64,000 nt of DNA, taken from NCBI GenBank assembly GCA_963210315.1, contig OY723284.1:1984001-2048000 (forward strand), in the 5' to 3' direction. Below the pieces are notes generated by a model. It was not told the DNA's origin. It saw only the letters and a program-made list of their open reading frames with translations, and searched no databases. The stretch comes from Rhynchopus euleeides (lineage: Eukaryota; Euglenozoa; Diplonemea; Diplonemida; Diplonemidae). A program made the translations under genes and the position numbers. Positions 32,336 through 43,900 of this stretch are shown one piece after another. Each line of letters starts with the position of its first letter. The first letter of the stretch is position 1.

Positions 32336-33275
32336 GTCCCTCACACACCGAGACATGCGGCATTCTGAATCCGCAACCGCAAGCACGACAGCACGGCATG
32401 GCACGGCATGTGAGCAGGGGGGGAGGAGCCTTTTCTTTCTCCTCCCCCCCTGCTCGTTTCATGAGGGCGCATTTGCGCCCCTGCCCTTGCACGGCCGTTC
32501 CCCGTCCCATCATACGCTTGCCTCACCTTTGATGTATTTCATTCCCCCCTCTCTGCCCCCCTCCTCATCACAACCTTTCGCATTTCGCATTTCTGTCCCA
32601 CTTCCCCGGGCAGATGGAAACCGGCCTCGATTTATACCACCACACAACAGGGCTCCTCCTGTCAGTGTCCTCCAAAAATAGATAGCGGGCAACGATTTGG
32701 GCGACAAAGACAATCCCACAGCAGGCTTGCCTTGCGATGGGGGTTCTTTTGTTTGCTTGGCTTTTTTGGCGCACAACCAACACACCCCTATCCTTTTATC
32801 CGGCCGATCTTCCTCTCTTCTGTCTGGGGGGTGGTGTCCCTGCCTCCCCCCTTTGGCTTTTGACTTTGCATTTTTCGCTTTCGTTTTCGCTTTCACCCAC
32901 CAATATCCGCCGTGCCATCATAGCACTGCTCTGCAGTTCCGTGCTGCCTCCCCACGCAAGAGGTGGGGCGGGCGGGGTTTGCGGCGGGTGTGGGCCCCTC
33001 TACTGCGCCCCTCCCGCCAGCCCCACCCCCACCCGTACCCCCGCTGTCGCGTGCGTGCGAGGCAGGCTTTGGCAGACCTGCCGGGTACAGCAAAACAGGG
33101 CAGGCACCCCAGAAGGGAACCGGAAACTTTGGTGCGTGGGTGGGCGGTGTCTGTGTGGGAACGGAACGGGGAGAAGAGACAACGGGGTTTCTGTGTGTGA
33201 TGTGCTTCAGCTGCAATCGCAACCCCGTATCGCAGGGGCAAGTGCAAGGGCACGGGTTACGGGGGGGGGGGGGGG
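32336..33275. other. Intergenic, ends in 15-G run
   Basis: Begins with a G/C hairpin-like GGGGGGAGGAGCC...GGCTCC-type region after the tyrosinase stop. No gene recognised. It includes the dispersed repeat 32634-32756 and ends in 15 G (33261-33275) abutting the inverted-repeat element. Confidence 0.45.
32634..32756. repeat. Dispersed intergenic repeat, copy B
   Basis: Diverged copy of 25058-25185 in the same orientation; shared blocks are interrupted by small indels. Confidence 0.6.
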
Positions 33276-33847
33276 TAGGGGGGGTCGAAAGCCCCGTTTT
33301 TTTGTCCCAAAATGGTGTTTTTCGACATAGCAGCCGCGGCCCTCTATTTGACCTTCTGACCCCCCAGAACCCACCATACCCCGGTTTTTGGGCCCTAGGA
33401 GTCCGATTTTCGGGCTCCCGAGCCCCGGAAAGTCGATTTTTGATGATGTCAATTTTTCCGTTCCCTATACTGCACCTCCGGGTCATGGCACGGACGCCTG
33501 CCACGGGCAGATAGTAAAACACTCTCATCCTGGGACGTCCGAGCGCACACCATCCTGCGGCTGTGATTTTCTGATGCAACCGCTCATCCGCGCCACAAAC
33601 AACGTCGTATCCCAACGATTCGGACAGTGAGAAGATGCCATCGAATACTGCCATCTGACACAGTCGTTGGGTGGCCTGCTATTGAACTCGGAGCTGCCAG
33701 GAACAGGGAGGATGTCATCATAGCCGACAGTGATGCATTAGTGTTGATGCCCTCATGAGAATGCTCTCTTAGAATGCAAGGCAGGTAAACTGTCCCGACT
33801 AAACACTTGCCACTGCTGCCGTTATCTGCGAAGCATTTCTCCTGTGG

Positions 33848-34177
33848 ATGCAGACAGTCAAGGGAGGTGGAAGAGCGCAGCGAGTACCCAGCTGCAACGC
33901 AGAGCCCGAGCTTATCATCAAGGTTCTCTTCTGGCGCTCAAGACCAGGGTCCTGTGGGACCTGGTCTCAGAACAGTGTCCGGGTATTTATGCTGCACGCG
34001 CCTTATGTAAATGACGAGTGCGCGGAACTGGCTAAAGACGCTGCGAAGGATATGCTCGGGACATTCAAGCGTCCTCCGTACGCTGAGGCGAGGAAGGGGA
34101 TCAAGGAATCACACAGTGCAACTCTCGCAACAACCATTTCACAGAAGAAGTGCGCGGGCTTCGAATGCACGTCCTGA
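33848..34177 (+). pseudogene. Open frame inside the poly-G element, function unknown
   Basis: 109 codons from ATG. The second half (SVRVFMLHAPYVNDECAELA, then KDAAKDMLGTFKRPP) reads like protein. No family recognised. It could be a captured gene fragment or a remnant of an element-encoded gene; a chance frame is not excluded. Confidence 0.25.
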
Positions 34178-35249
34178 ATAATCAGAAAGTCATTGCACGC
34201 CCTGCTCAGCAAGCCATGAGCAAGTCGTGAGGGTTGGTTCGCAAACCCCCCTCCCGACAGAGGAGACCTTTCAACTTACAAAGAGTTCGTTGGCCAGACC
34301 AGCATCTCAGTGTCGGAGCAGTGGCCAGTTGTGCCGCCTGTCCCTTGCAGCCAAGCACCGCACACTGTGCAAGTTGATGACGGTTCCCACTCTGCATCAG
34401 TATGCATCTTTGCATGATCTGGCAGTGTATACAGAGAAGGAGATGGTGGCTGCCCGCATTCAACAGTTTGGTGCGACGCTGGAGTGGGAAGAGGGTCGAA
34501 AGATGCAGGATTGGCACCTATGGAGGGTCTTGAGGACGCAGGGGAGGAAGGGGTGGAGGAGGTCGAGAAAGTGGGCCTGCACATGGGCTGATAGTGGACT
34601 GGCGAACCCGTGCGTGACCCTGAGGTGCAGTATAGGGAACAAAATTTTGACATCATCAAAAATCGACTTTCCGGGGCTCGGGGGCCCGAAAATCGGACTC
34701 CTAGGGCCCAAAAACCGGGGTATGCACGGTGGGATCTTGTAAATTTTACATGTATGACTACAAGTATATACATGTATTATACATGTATAATACTTGCATG
34801 TCAACTATTATACATGTATAATACATGTATATGTCTGAAATATACATGTAAAATACATGTATATCAAGTAAAAATACAAGTATAATACTTGCATGTCAAC
34901 TATTATACTTGTATTTTTACTTGATATACATGTATTTTACATGTATATTTCAGGCATTTACATGTATTTTACATGTATAATACTTGTCATGCAAGTATTA
35001 TACATGTAAAATACTTGCATGACAAGTAAAATACTTGCATGCAAGTAAAATACATGTATTTTACTTGCATGCAAGTATTTTACTTGTCATGCAAGTATTT
35101 TACATGTATAATACTTGCATGACAAGTATTATACATGTAAAATACATGTAAATGCCTGAAATATACATGTAAAATACATGTATATCAAGTAAAAATACAT
35201 GTATAATAGTTGACATGCAAGTATTATACTTGTATTTTTACTTGATATA

Positions 35250-36058
35250 CCGTAAACGGAAAAAGGGTGGACCGTAAAAATGTTCCAAGTTCCCAAAAAA
35301 AGGCCAAACGTTCCATCTTTTTTACGGTCCACCATTTATTGGGACTGAATATGGAAAAGACAATGCGTTTTTCGCCCGCGGGCTGGTGGGTTGCGGGGCG
35401 CGGACTGCGGCCTCCACGCCGCAGACACCCACACGTAGGCCTCCCGACCTCCCAGCTTTGGACCCTCCCTCCACCACCGCAACCAACACCAGCAAGAGAA
35501 GCAAGTCCTCCCTGCGTGTGGAAAAGGCACGATCACCACCACTCACCTCGAGACTCACCCACCACCACACCCCGAGAAGTGTAGTACCATGCAAGGAGCA
35601 TTCCGGTAGAAGTAAAAGTAGAACCTGCTGCACGAGCCCACAAAAGCAGCCACAGTACGGCAGGGCGCGCAGACAGAAGCTGAGACCACCGGGCTCCCTC
35701 CAGATGTAAATTCGTGAATCAGTGCCCGGAAAATTAAGGGAAATCGTACTCCTTTAGTGTAGTACACCCTGCAGTAACTGTGGGAGAACAGTTCCCGGAC
35801 GATGGTGAGCGCACACTCTGTGCTGAGGCCCTGTGGTGTTAATCCTGCAGCTTCAGTCGTACGATTTCCTTGGTTCCTTCGCGACTTCGTCGCGAAGGAA
35901 CTCGTAAAAAAACCGCCAAGTCCACGATCCCAACCGTAAAATAGGTGGACCGTAAAAATGTTCCAAGTTCCGGAAAAATCCCATTTGTTCCATCTTTTTT
36001 ACGGTCCACCTATAGTACGGTTCACCTTTATTACGGTCCACAATATTTCCGTTTACGG
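35250..36058. mobile_element. Internally deleted pogo-like element (809 bp)
   Basis: CCGTAAACGG ends, TA at 35248-35249 and 36059-36060. Same internal deletion junction as the two copies in 15711-17963, so all three descend from one deletion event. Confidence 0.85.
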
Positions 36059-36092
36059 TACATGTATTTTACATGTATATTTCAGGCATATA

Positions 36093-39000
36093 CCGTAAAC
36101 GGAAATATTGTGGACCGTAATAAAGGTGAACCGTACTATAGTTGGAACGTAAAAAAGATGGAACAAATGGGATTTTTCCGGAACTTGGAACATTTTTACG
36201 GTCCACCTATTTTACGGTTGGGATAGTGGACTTGGCGTTTTTTTTTTTACGAGTTCCTTCGCGACGAAGTCGCGAAGGAACCAAGGAAATCGTACGACTG
36301 AAGCTTCAGGATTAACACCACAGGGCCTCAACAGTCCGGAACTGTTCTCCCACAGTTTCTGCAGGGTGTACTACACTAAAGCGAAAGGAGTACGATTTCC
36401 CTGAATTTTCCGGGCACTGATTCACGAATTTACATCTGGAGGGAGCCCGGTGGTCTCAGCTTCTGTCTGCGCGCCTTGCCGTACTGAGGCTGCTTATGTG
36501 GGCTAGCGCAGCAGGTTCTACCTTTACTTCTACCGGAACGCTCCTTGCATGGTACTACACGGAACAATGTTCGGGGCCCGTGAATTCCAAATCTCCGTTG
36601 GAATTCGTAAGTGAGGGGGTTGGGGCGGACTTACAGACGACAACGTCGTCAGTCTCCCGACAACCGTGGCGTGTGAGTTTGGGGTGGTATCTCGAAATAT
36701 GTCTCGTTCGGCCTTGAGAGACTCCAGATGCTAGTCACGCGCTCGCCCCCGCCCCCCCCCCCTCTCCATGTCCCTCTCCGTTGCCGCCTCGCCTTGTTGT
36801 TTTCGTTGATCTTCCCGCTGTCCTCACGCACTTTCCCCCAGTTTGCAGGGACACGCACACACATGCCTCCAAAGCGTGAACCGAAGCAGAAGAGCATGTT
36901 GCTCTTCACGGTGCCCCGTGCAGCGTACACCCCCGGCAGCAACGGCGCTTGTCCGATTTCGCGGGCTGAGGCTGAAAGTGTGACGCGTGCAGTGCGCGAC
37001 CAGCAGGCATCCTCACAGGGGCCTACCGGCGGTGGTGACTGGAGCCCGGCCGAAAAGCTGGAGATCGGCCGGAAGGTGGTGGAGGGGAAGCTCTCGGCAG
37101 TCGTTGCCGATTGGAACGCCCCTCTCGCAGGACGGAGGAAGCTCTCGAAGAGCTCCGCCTCCCGTTTTGCGACCCTCTACCGGGAAGAGCTGGGCAAGCG
37201 GAAGCGTGCCGCAGCTCTTCTCGGTGAGGTGACAGAGGAGGTGGTGCTTCCCCCCCCGCAGAAGCGCGGCCGGCCCGCAATCCTCACCGACAGCGAGGAG
37301 ACCAGGCTGATGCAGTTGTTGCGCGCCCTGAGGCGGTGCGGGACGCAGGTTTCAGCTGAGACTGTGTCCGCCTCCGCGCGAGGCCTGGTGAGTGCCAGCA
37401 GTGATCCAAGCAGGATTGATTCTGAGACAGCTCTCGGCACGGAATGGGCTCGGAAGTACCTCGCTGCGCAGGGATGGACCTTGCGAATGCGGACAACGGC
37501 GGTGTGCCACAGTCCGGGTTTGCTGGAACGGGCCAAGGCTGAGTTCGAGGGGGAGGTGCAACGTCTGAGGGCACAGCACAACATCCCAGATGATTTGGTG
37601 GTGAATGTCGACCACACTGCCCTTCCCCTCCTGCCAGGTACCACAAAGACCTTCGACAAGAAGGGCGCGTCATACGTGCCGCTCTCGAAGTCCGACGAAA
37701 AGAAGGCGATTACGGGTGTATTCGGCGCCAGTGCGACCGGCGATCTCCTCCCTGTCCAGCTGATATACGGTGGCCTAACTTCCCGCTCACACGGACGCTT
37801 CGAGGAGGAGTACCTGGAGACGTACGGGGAAACCTGGCACTTGACTGCCAATCCGAAACACTGGGCGTCCGAAGCAACCACCCTCGAATACATCGAGAAG
37901 GTGTTGGTGCCATACCTCACGGGTGTCAAAGAGACCAAGGGGCTCGGGGAGGAGCAGAAATCCTTGTTGATCATCGACAAGTTCACGGGCCAACAGACCG
38001 AGAAGGTTGCTGCAGCACTCGCAGAGAGCGGCATCGTGACTGTCGATATTCCTCCGGGGTTTACTGCTTTCTTGCAGCCGCTGGACCTGGGCTTCAATGC
38101 CTACATCAAGAAATACCTCCGCGAAAAGTTCTCGAAGTGGTACACCGGTGTCTGCACCAAGCTGTTCCGGCGTGACGAGAAGAGGAAAACCCGTGCCCTT
38201 GCGAAAACTGGCACCCCTTTCCTCTTCGCAGGGATGGGGTCGCATGAAGTGATGGTGTACGATTCGTCCGTGAAGACAGCCGCCTTCCGCAACGCAGTCC
38301 TTGCCGGCACAAGGGCAAGCATCGTGGTGTCTCCGGGTTGTGCGGACTGGGTTCACCCTGGGGACAACGCGAGTGGGTGGTACGCCCTGCGTGCTGTGGA
38401 GCTGTGTCTCAACAGCTACGGCGTGCGGAAGGCCTACCTCCCGAAGGTCAAGGATGCTCTCAACCTGCTCGAGAAGGTGATCCCCACTGACACGGAAGGC
38501 ATTCCCGGCGCACAGGATGCTGTTCAGCAGGTGCTGGAGGAACTGCGTTCTGCGAATGGTGACGCTGCGCAGTTCACCGAGGCACAGCGCCTCCCATACC
38601 CCGCCGCCCAGGCTGCTGTGGGCGCACTCAACCGGGAGTACTACACCAGTGTGAGGCTGATCACCCTGTCCGAGGTGCAGTGGGCCGCGACCCTCACGGA
38701 GATCCGTTCCGGGCCGCTGATCGTGTTCGACGCGGAGAACCTGCATTTCGTGTCGTTCGTCGCCCAGAACCCTGAGCTCGACGACCAGGAGTTGATGGCT
38801 GACCTGGCCAGGACGACGAAGGTGACCGCCGCGGACATGCGCGACCGCCATCTCGCCTGGCTGTGCCGTGGGTTCAGCAAGGTGAAGCCGAGCTCCGTCG
38901 TGAAAACGTTCGTCCGCGCTGGCATCATCGCCGACCCCGGAACGCTCGCAGCAAGTACCGATGATGCTGTTGCTGACTACGACCCTCCAACCGAGGTGCA

Positions 39001-39529
39001 CCCGGACGCAGCGCTGACGACCCCCGCAGAATTGGCAGAGATGGAGAGGATCCTGTCGTCACTCGACTTCAGTGCTGAGTGCTGAGCACTGTGCCACATC
39101 CCCTCTCTCTGTTTATGCCCCTGTAAATGTCCCGCAAACCCGTCACCCTCCCTCTCTTGATGTCCCTTTAGATACTCTGTCTGTATAACTTGTATGTAAT
39201 GTCTTCTCGAGGTGTGGTGGTGGGTGAGTCTCGAGGTGAGTGGTGGTGATCGTGCCCTTTCCACATGCAGGGATGCCTTGCTTCTCTTGCTGGCGTTGGT
39301 TGCGGTGGTGGAGGGAGGGTCCAAAGCTGGGAGGTCGGGAGGCCTACGTGTGGGAGTCTACGGCGTGGCCGCAGTCCGCGCCCCGCAACCCACCAGCCCG
39401 CGGGCGAAAATCGCATTGTCTTTTCCATATTCAGTCCCAATAAATAGTGGACCGTAAAAAAGATGGAACGTTTGGCCTTTTTTTGGGAACTTGGAACATT
39501 TTTACGTTCCACCCTTTTTCCGTTTACGG
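36093..39529 (+). mobile_element. Full-length pogo-like DNA transposon, copy 2, nested
   Basis: 3,437 bp, CCGTAAACGG ends, TA at 36091-36092 and 39530-39531. Inverted relative to copy 1 (11948-15392), from which it differs by a few bases and small length changes in non-coding parts. Only 34 bp separate it from the deleted element 35250-36058. Confidence 0.87.
36863..39085 (+). CDS. DDE_1-type (pogo/Tigger/jerky-like) transposase, second copy
   Basis: 740 residues, with the same sequence as the product of 12392-14614 as far as can be compared: D250, D372 and D408 form the triad, with QPLD at the third position. ATG 36863 follows a pyrimidine-rich stretch ending GTTTGCAG, and the 45 open codons upstream are Pro-rich. 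Identity between two copies 24 kb apart, with no disabling change in either, indicates recent transposition or recent segmental copying. Confidence 0.88.
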   Translation: MPPKREPKQKSMLLFTVPRAAYTPGSNGACPISRAEAESVTRAVRDQQASSQGPTGGGDWSPAEKLEIGRKVVEGKLSAVVADWNAPLAGRRKLSKSSASRFATLYREELGKRKRAAALLGEVTEEVVLPPPQKRGRPAILTDSEETRLMQLLRALRRCGTQVSAETVSASARGLVSASSDPSRIDSETALGTEWARKYLAAQGWTLRMRTTAVCHSPGLLERAKAEFEGEVQRLRAQHNIPDDLVVNVDHTALPLLPGTTKTFDKKGASYVPLSKSDEKKAITGVFGASATGDLLPVQLIYGGLTSRSHGRFEEEYLETYGETWHLTANPKHWASEATTLEYIEKVLVPYLTGVKETKGLGEEQKSLLIIDKFTGQQTEKVAAALAESGIVTVDIPPGFTAFLQPLDLGFNAYIKKYLREKFSKWYTGVCTKLFRRDEKRKTRALAKTGTPFLFAGMGSHEVMVYDSSVKTAAFRNAVLAGTRASIVVSPGCADWVHPGDNASGWYALRAVELCLNSYGVRKAYLPKVKDALNLLEKVIPTDTEGIPGAQDAVQQVLEELRSANGDAAQFTEAQRLPYPAAQAAVGALNREYYTSVRLITLSEVQWAATLTEIRSGPLIVFDAENLHFVSFVAQNPELDDQELMADLARTTKVTAADMRDRHLAWLCRGFSKVKPSSVVKTFVRAGIIADPGTLAASTDDAVADYDPPTEVHPDAALTTPAELAEMERILSSLDFSAEC

Positions 39530-39742
39530 TACATGTATTATACATGTATAATAGTTGACATGCAAGTATTATACATGTATAATACATGTATTATACTTGT
39601 AGTTATACATGTAAAATTTACAAGATCCCACCGTGTGGTGGGTTCTGGGGGGTCAGAAGGTCAAATAGAGGGCCGCGGCTGCTATGTCGAAAAACCCCAT
39701 TTTGGGACAGGCTTTCGACCCGCCCTGGGGGGGGGGGGGGGG

Positions 39743-40941
39743 TGCATGTCCCTCCCGGTACCCCCATGCGTTTGCACACCGTATCTCAACAATAGCGTCG
39801 ATAATCACATGCCCATTCTCTCTCCCCGCCCCGCCCCGACCCGCACTGCCCCCTCTCTGCGCACCAACACCAGCGCGTCCGGCGTTATCCGCACCCCTCT
39901 TGTTGCCCACCTGTTCCCCTGCTGTGCCCGGTTCACAGACCCGTATCCGTACCGCTTTTATCTTTATCGTTCCTCTCTTCCCCGCGTTCCCTCTTCCTCA
40001 CCCCATCGGAAACTAAACAGAATGTCACCACGCTTCTATTGTCTCGCTCCTGTTAATTGCGCGCCCAGCGGGGCACACATCACGCATGTGCAAAAACCAC
40101 TGGTGGAGCAGGAGGGCAGATCAGAGCAGAACAGCCCCACCCAGCCCTGGGGCGATCTGGACAAGCCGTGATGTGCGCTCCGCGCACGTGTTGCGGTTGA
40201 GACCAGAGAAGCACCTGGTGTTTGGAAGGGGAGGTTTTCTTGCGGTGTCTCAAAGCCTGAGTGTCTCTCGGTGGTTTGATCGGTCTTTCTGCTATTTTGT
40301 TTTGTGCAGGCACGCGCAAAGGCGCAAAGGCGCAAAAGTGCAGCCCCACGTTGCATACAGCGATGTATCGGCGCCGCGTTGTTGCCCCTGATCGGGTGCG
40401 CGCGTCCGTTCCGCTGCCTTTTTTCATCAACACCACGCTAGGCAGGACAGGGTTGCTGTCACAACGTACAGAAAAGGTACGACAAACGGAATAATGAACA
40501 GGAATAGGAAAGTGGAAGGCGGAAGGTGGGAACCACGTACACCCGCGCTGGCGTGTCTGCTGTATCACAGCAGCCCATCAGGTGCCAGGGCTGTGTTTTT
40601 CCACACATTCCGCCTCCCCCGCCACTGTGCCGCGTGCCTCGTGCCATGGCCATGTGTCTCTAGCGGTCGGCGGCCCCACCCGCCATGCCGACCCACCACC
40701 CATCTATCTCGACCTAGCTGGGCTTGTTGCTTGCCACCACAGCCAGGCGGCAGATGCGTGGGTGTGCGGCAGACACGGTGTCTCGCTGCACGCTCACGCA
40801 GCAGCGCAACGCAACGCACGCAGAAGTTACTCACATCACAACAGAAAATAGTACCAGACGCATCTGGGAAGACGGCAGCTCCCCCACCCCCGCACCCTGT
40901 TGTCACGGTGTTCCCGAGGTGTCCCAGGCACAGGTGTGTAC
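39743..40941. other. Intergenic, no gene recognised
   Basis: Short frames only, none with a recognisable motif. CGCAAAGGCGCAAAGGCGCAAA is a three-unit 9-bp repeat near 40315-40337. The duplicated mannosidase block begins at 40942. Confidence 0.5.
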
Positions 40942-43900
40942 GTGGATGTGCTCTGCGTGTTGTTGTTCCGTTGCCATAGTTGCCACACACGCCCCCTGCA
41001 GAGGTTTAGTGGTTAACGAGCGTCCGTGCGTCACTAGGTGCGTGCTTTAGCCCGCACCGCGTCACTCACGATGGCTGCGATTTCACTGCTGGCGTGTGCG
41101 GCGGTTGCGCTGGACAGGAAGCACATTAACGGAGACTCGTGGGTGTCGCAGGCCGGCGGGTACAAGTACAACAAGACGATTCCGTACTGGACGGACAAGG
41201 TGCCGAAGGAGCGTGGGTCTGTGCCGTACAGCCCCCCTGCTGACTGGAAGTACAGCACGCAGGGCGGCCCTGTCGAGGGGAAGATCAACGTGCATCTGGT
41301 GCCGCACTCGCACGACGACACCGGCTGGCAGGTGACTGTGGACCAGTACTTCTACGAGGAGGTGTACTACGTGCTGGACACACTGCTGATCCGCCTGCAG
41401 GAAGACAAGAACCGGCGCTTCATGTTTGTGGAGACCGGGTTCTTCGCTCGCTGGTGGGACATGCAGCCCGCCGCCAAGAAGGCGCAGATGAAGGCGCTTG
41501 TGCAGGGCGGGCAGATGGAGTTCGTCAACGGCGGGTGGTGCATGCACGACGAGGCGGCCCCCAACTACGTCGAGATGATCGACCAGACGACGCGTGGGCA
41601 CCAGTACCTGTACGCCCTGTTCGGGGAGCAGGGCCGTCCGAAGGGGTCGTGGACGATCGACCCGTTTGGTCACTCCAACACGAACGCGTGGCTGATCGGT
41701 GCGGAGTCTGGGATGGACTACCTGTTCTGGGGGCGCATGGACTACCAGGACTTCAACATGCGCAAGCCGGAGCAGCGCCTGGAGTGGGTGTGGGAGGGCA
41801 GCGAGAGTCTGGGCAGCTCTGCACAGATCTTTGCGGGTGAGCTGTTCGGGGGTGGTCGCGGTGGGTACGCCACGTGGTTCGGGTTTGACGGGACCGGATC
41901 GCAGGTGCGCGACGACCCGCGCCGTCACGACTACAACGTGGACCAGATGGTGGACCAGTTTGTGCAGCACGCACAGGAGCAGGCGGCGTCGACACGCACG
42001 GACCACCAGATGTGGGCGTGCGGCGGTGACTTCAACTACCAGAACGCTGACCACTGGTACCACAACCTGGACAAGCTGATCCACTACATCAACCAGAATG
42101 CGAGTGTGAACGCGTTCTACTCCACCCCGTCTCTGTACGTGGAGCAGAAGCAGAAGGCGAACCTGACGTGGGAGGTGCGTCGGGACGACATCTTCCCGCT
42201 CGGGGACGGGCCGCACCACTACTGGTCGGGCTACTTCACGTCCCGTCCGGCGCTGAAGAAGCAGGTGCACGTGGCGTCGAACTTCCTGAACGCGGCACGC
42301 CAGCTGGAGGTGATCTCTGGGGTGAACGCATCGCAGATCGCGGTGCCGACGACGCGCCCCGCCCCCGTGGTGGGTGTGTCGTGGACGGACTCGCTGGAGG
42401 GGACCGTTGGTGTGGCGACGCACCACGATGGGATGTCCGGGACGGAGCGGCAGGACGTGGCGGACGAGTACGCACAGCGCATCTCCGAGTCGCACGGGGA
42501 GGTGGAGCAGGGGGTGGCGCTGTCGTTGCAGAAGCTGATGGGGGTCAAGGCCGACTTCGAGCACTGCAACTGCAACTCGATGGGCGGGGACAACTGCCTG
42601 AACATCACGATGTGCGAGCTGACGGCGAGCGCGTCCGCCTTCACGATGGTGGCGTGGAACCCGCTTGCACGCACCAGCACGCAGAGCTTCCGCCTCCCGG
42701 TGACGGTGGCGGAGGGGTCGACGTGGCGTGTGTTCGACTCGTCGAACGCCCAGGTGGCGTGCGACCTGACGGAGCTTGACGAGCGGACCCGCCAGCTGCC
42801 GCTGCTGTACCTGAACAAGTTCGGGCTGACTGACGAGCAGGTGAAGGCACGCGAGGCGGAGCTGGCGAACAAGGCGACGCACGTGCTGAGCTTTGTGGGC
42901 ACCCTCCCGCCGATCGGGTACTCGAAGTTCTACGTGCAGGCGTCTTCGCAGGCACGTGTGCAGAACGCACGCAAGCCGCTGCGCATCTCGAACGTTGGGA
43001 GCGACCCCTTCACCATCTCGAACGACATGTACGAGCTGGAGTTCGACACGACGACTGGGCTGGCCACGAAGCTGACGAACCGTGCGTCGCAGCTGTCGAC
43101 CCCCTTCGTCGTGACGGCGTGGTGGTACAACAGCTCTGCGGGAGGCTGCACGGCGAACGTGTCGGACCCGGATGTGGCGTGCGACTCGCAGAAGAGCGGT
43201 GCGTACATGTTCCGCCCTAACAGCACCACGCTGTACTACCCGGGTGCGGAGCGCGTGCCGCAGCTGAAGGTGGTGATCGGGGAGCAGATGCAGGAGGTGC
43301 ACCAGGTCTTCAGCGAGTGGGCCACCGTGGTGTACCGCCTGTGGAAGGCGTCGAAGGGTGTGGAGGTGGAGTACACGGTGGGGCCCATCCCGATCGACAC
43401 CCCGTGGCTGCCGGGCGACGAGTACCCCGGGAAGGAGGTGATCCTGCGCTACTCGACGGGGCTGCAGAGCGAGGGTGTGTTCTACACAGACTCGAACGGG
43501 CGTGAGATGGTGAAGCGGGTGTACAACAAGCGCGGCCCGTCGTACCCCACGCTGGAGGTGAACGAGCCTGTGGCCGGGAACTACTACCCTGTGAACGCGA
43601 TGATTGCGCTGCAGGACAACACGGCACAGCTGGCGATCCTGCCGGATGTGACGCAGGGCGGGGCCTCTCTGAAGGACGGGGAGCTGGAGATGATGGTGCA
43701 CAGGCGCCTGCTGCTGGATGACGACCGTGGTGTGCAGGAGCCGCTGAACGAGACGATGTGCGGGTGCAACGACATCAACGCGGACGAGGGGAAGATGGGT
43801 GCCCACGGGCACGAGGGCGACGGCGGTTGCCTGTGCGAGGGGCTGACGGTGCGTGGCACGCACATGCTCCTGTTCGACACGGTGGAGGCGGTGAACGTGC

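Larger units (their letters stand above)
34725..39635. mobile_element. Palindromic AT-rich element, copy 3, TG target duplication, with empty site in window
   Basis: CACGGTGGG...CCCACCGTG ends. Left flank ...GGGGTATG, right flank TGGTGGGTTC. The uninterrupted version of the same site is the inverted arm at 33361-33390, which reads ...GGGGTATGGTGGGTTC when complemented, so exactly TG was duplicated. It contains a deleted pogo-like element (35250-36058) and a full-length one (36093-39529); about 660 bp of outer sequence remain. Confidence 0.9.
33276..39727. mobile_element. Inverted-repeat element between poly-G runs, interrupted by palindromic copy 3
   Basis: The left arm (33276-33490) starts TAGGGGGGGTCGAAAGCC. 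The right arm is its inverted copy, split into 34618-34724 and 39636-39727 by the 34725-39635 insertion. Without the insertion the element is about 1.54 kb with arms of about 210 bp. The + strand has 15 G immediately left (33261-33275) and 16 G immediately right (39727-39742). Size, arm start (TAGG) and homopolymer location match the element at 5764-7395, although the sequences differ. The interior (33491-34617) has no transposase. Confidence 0.7.
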
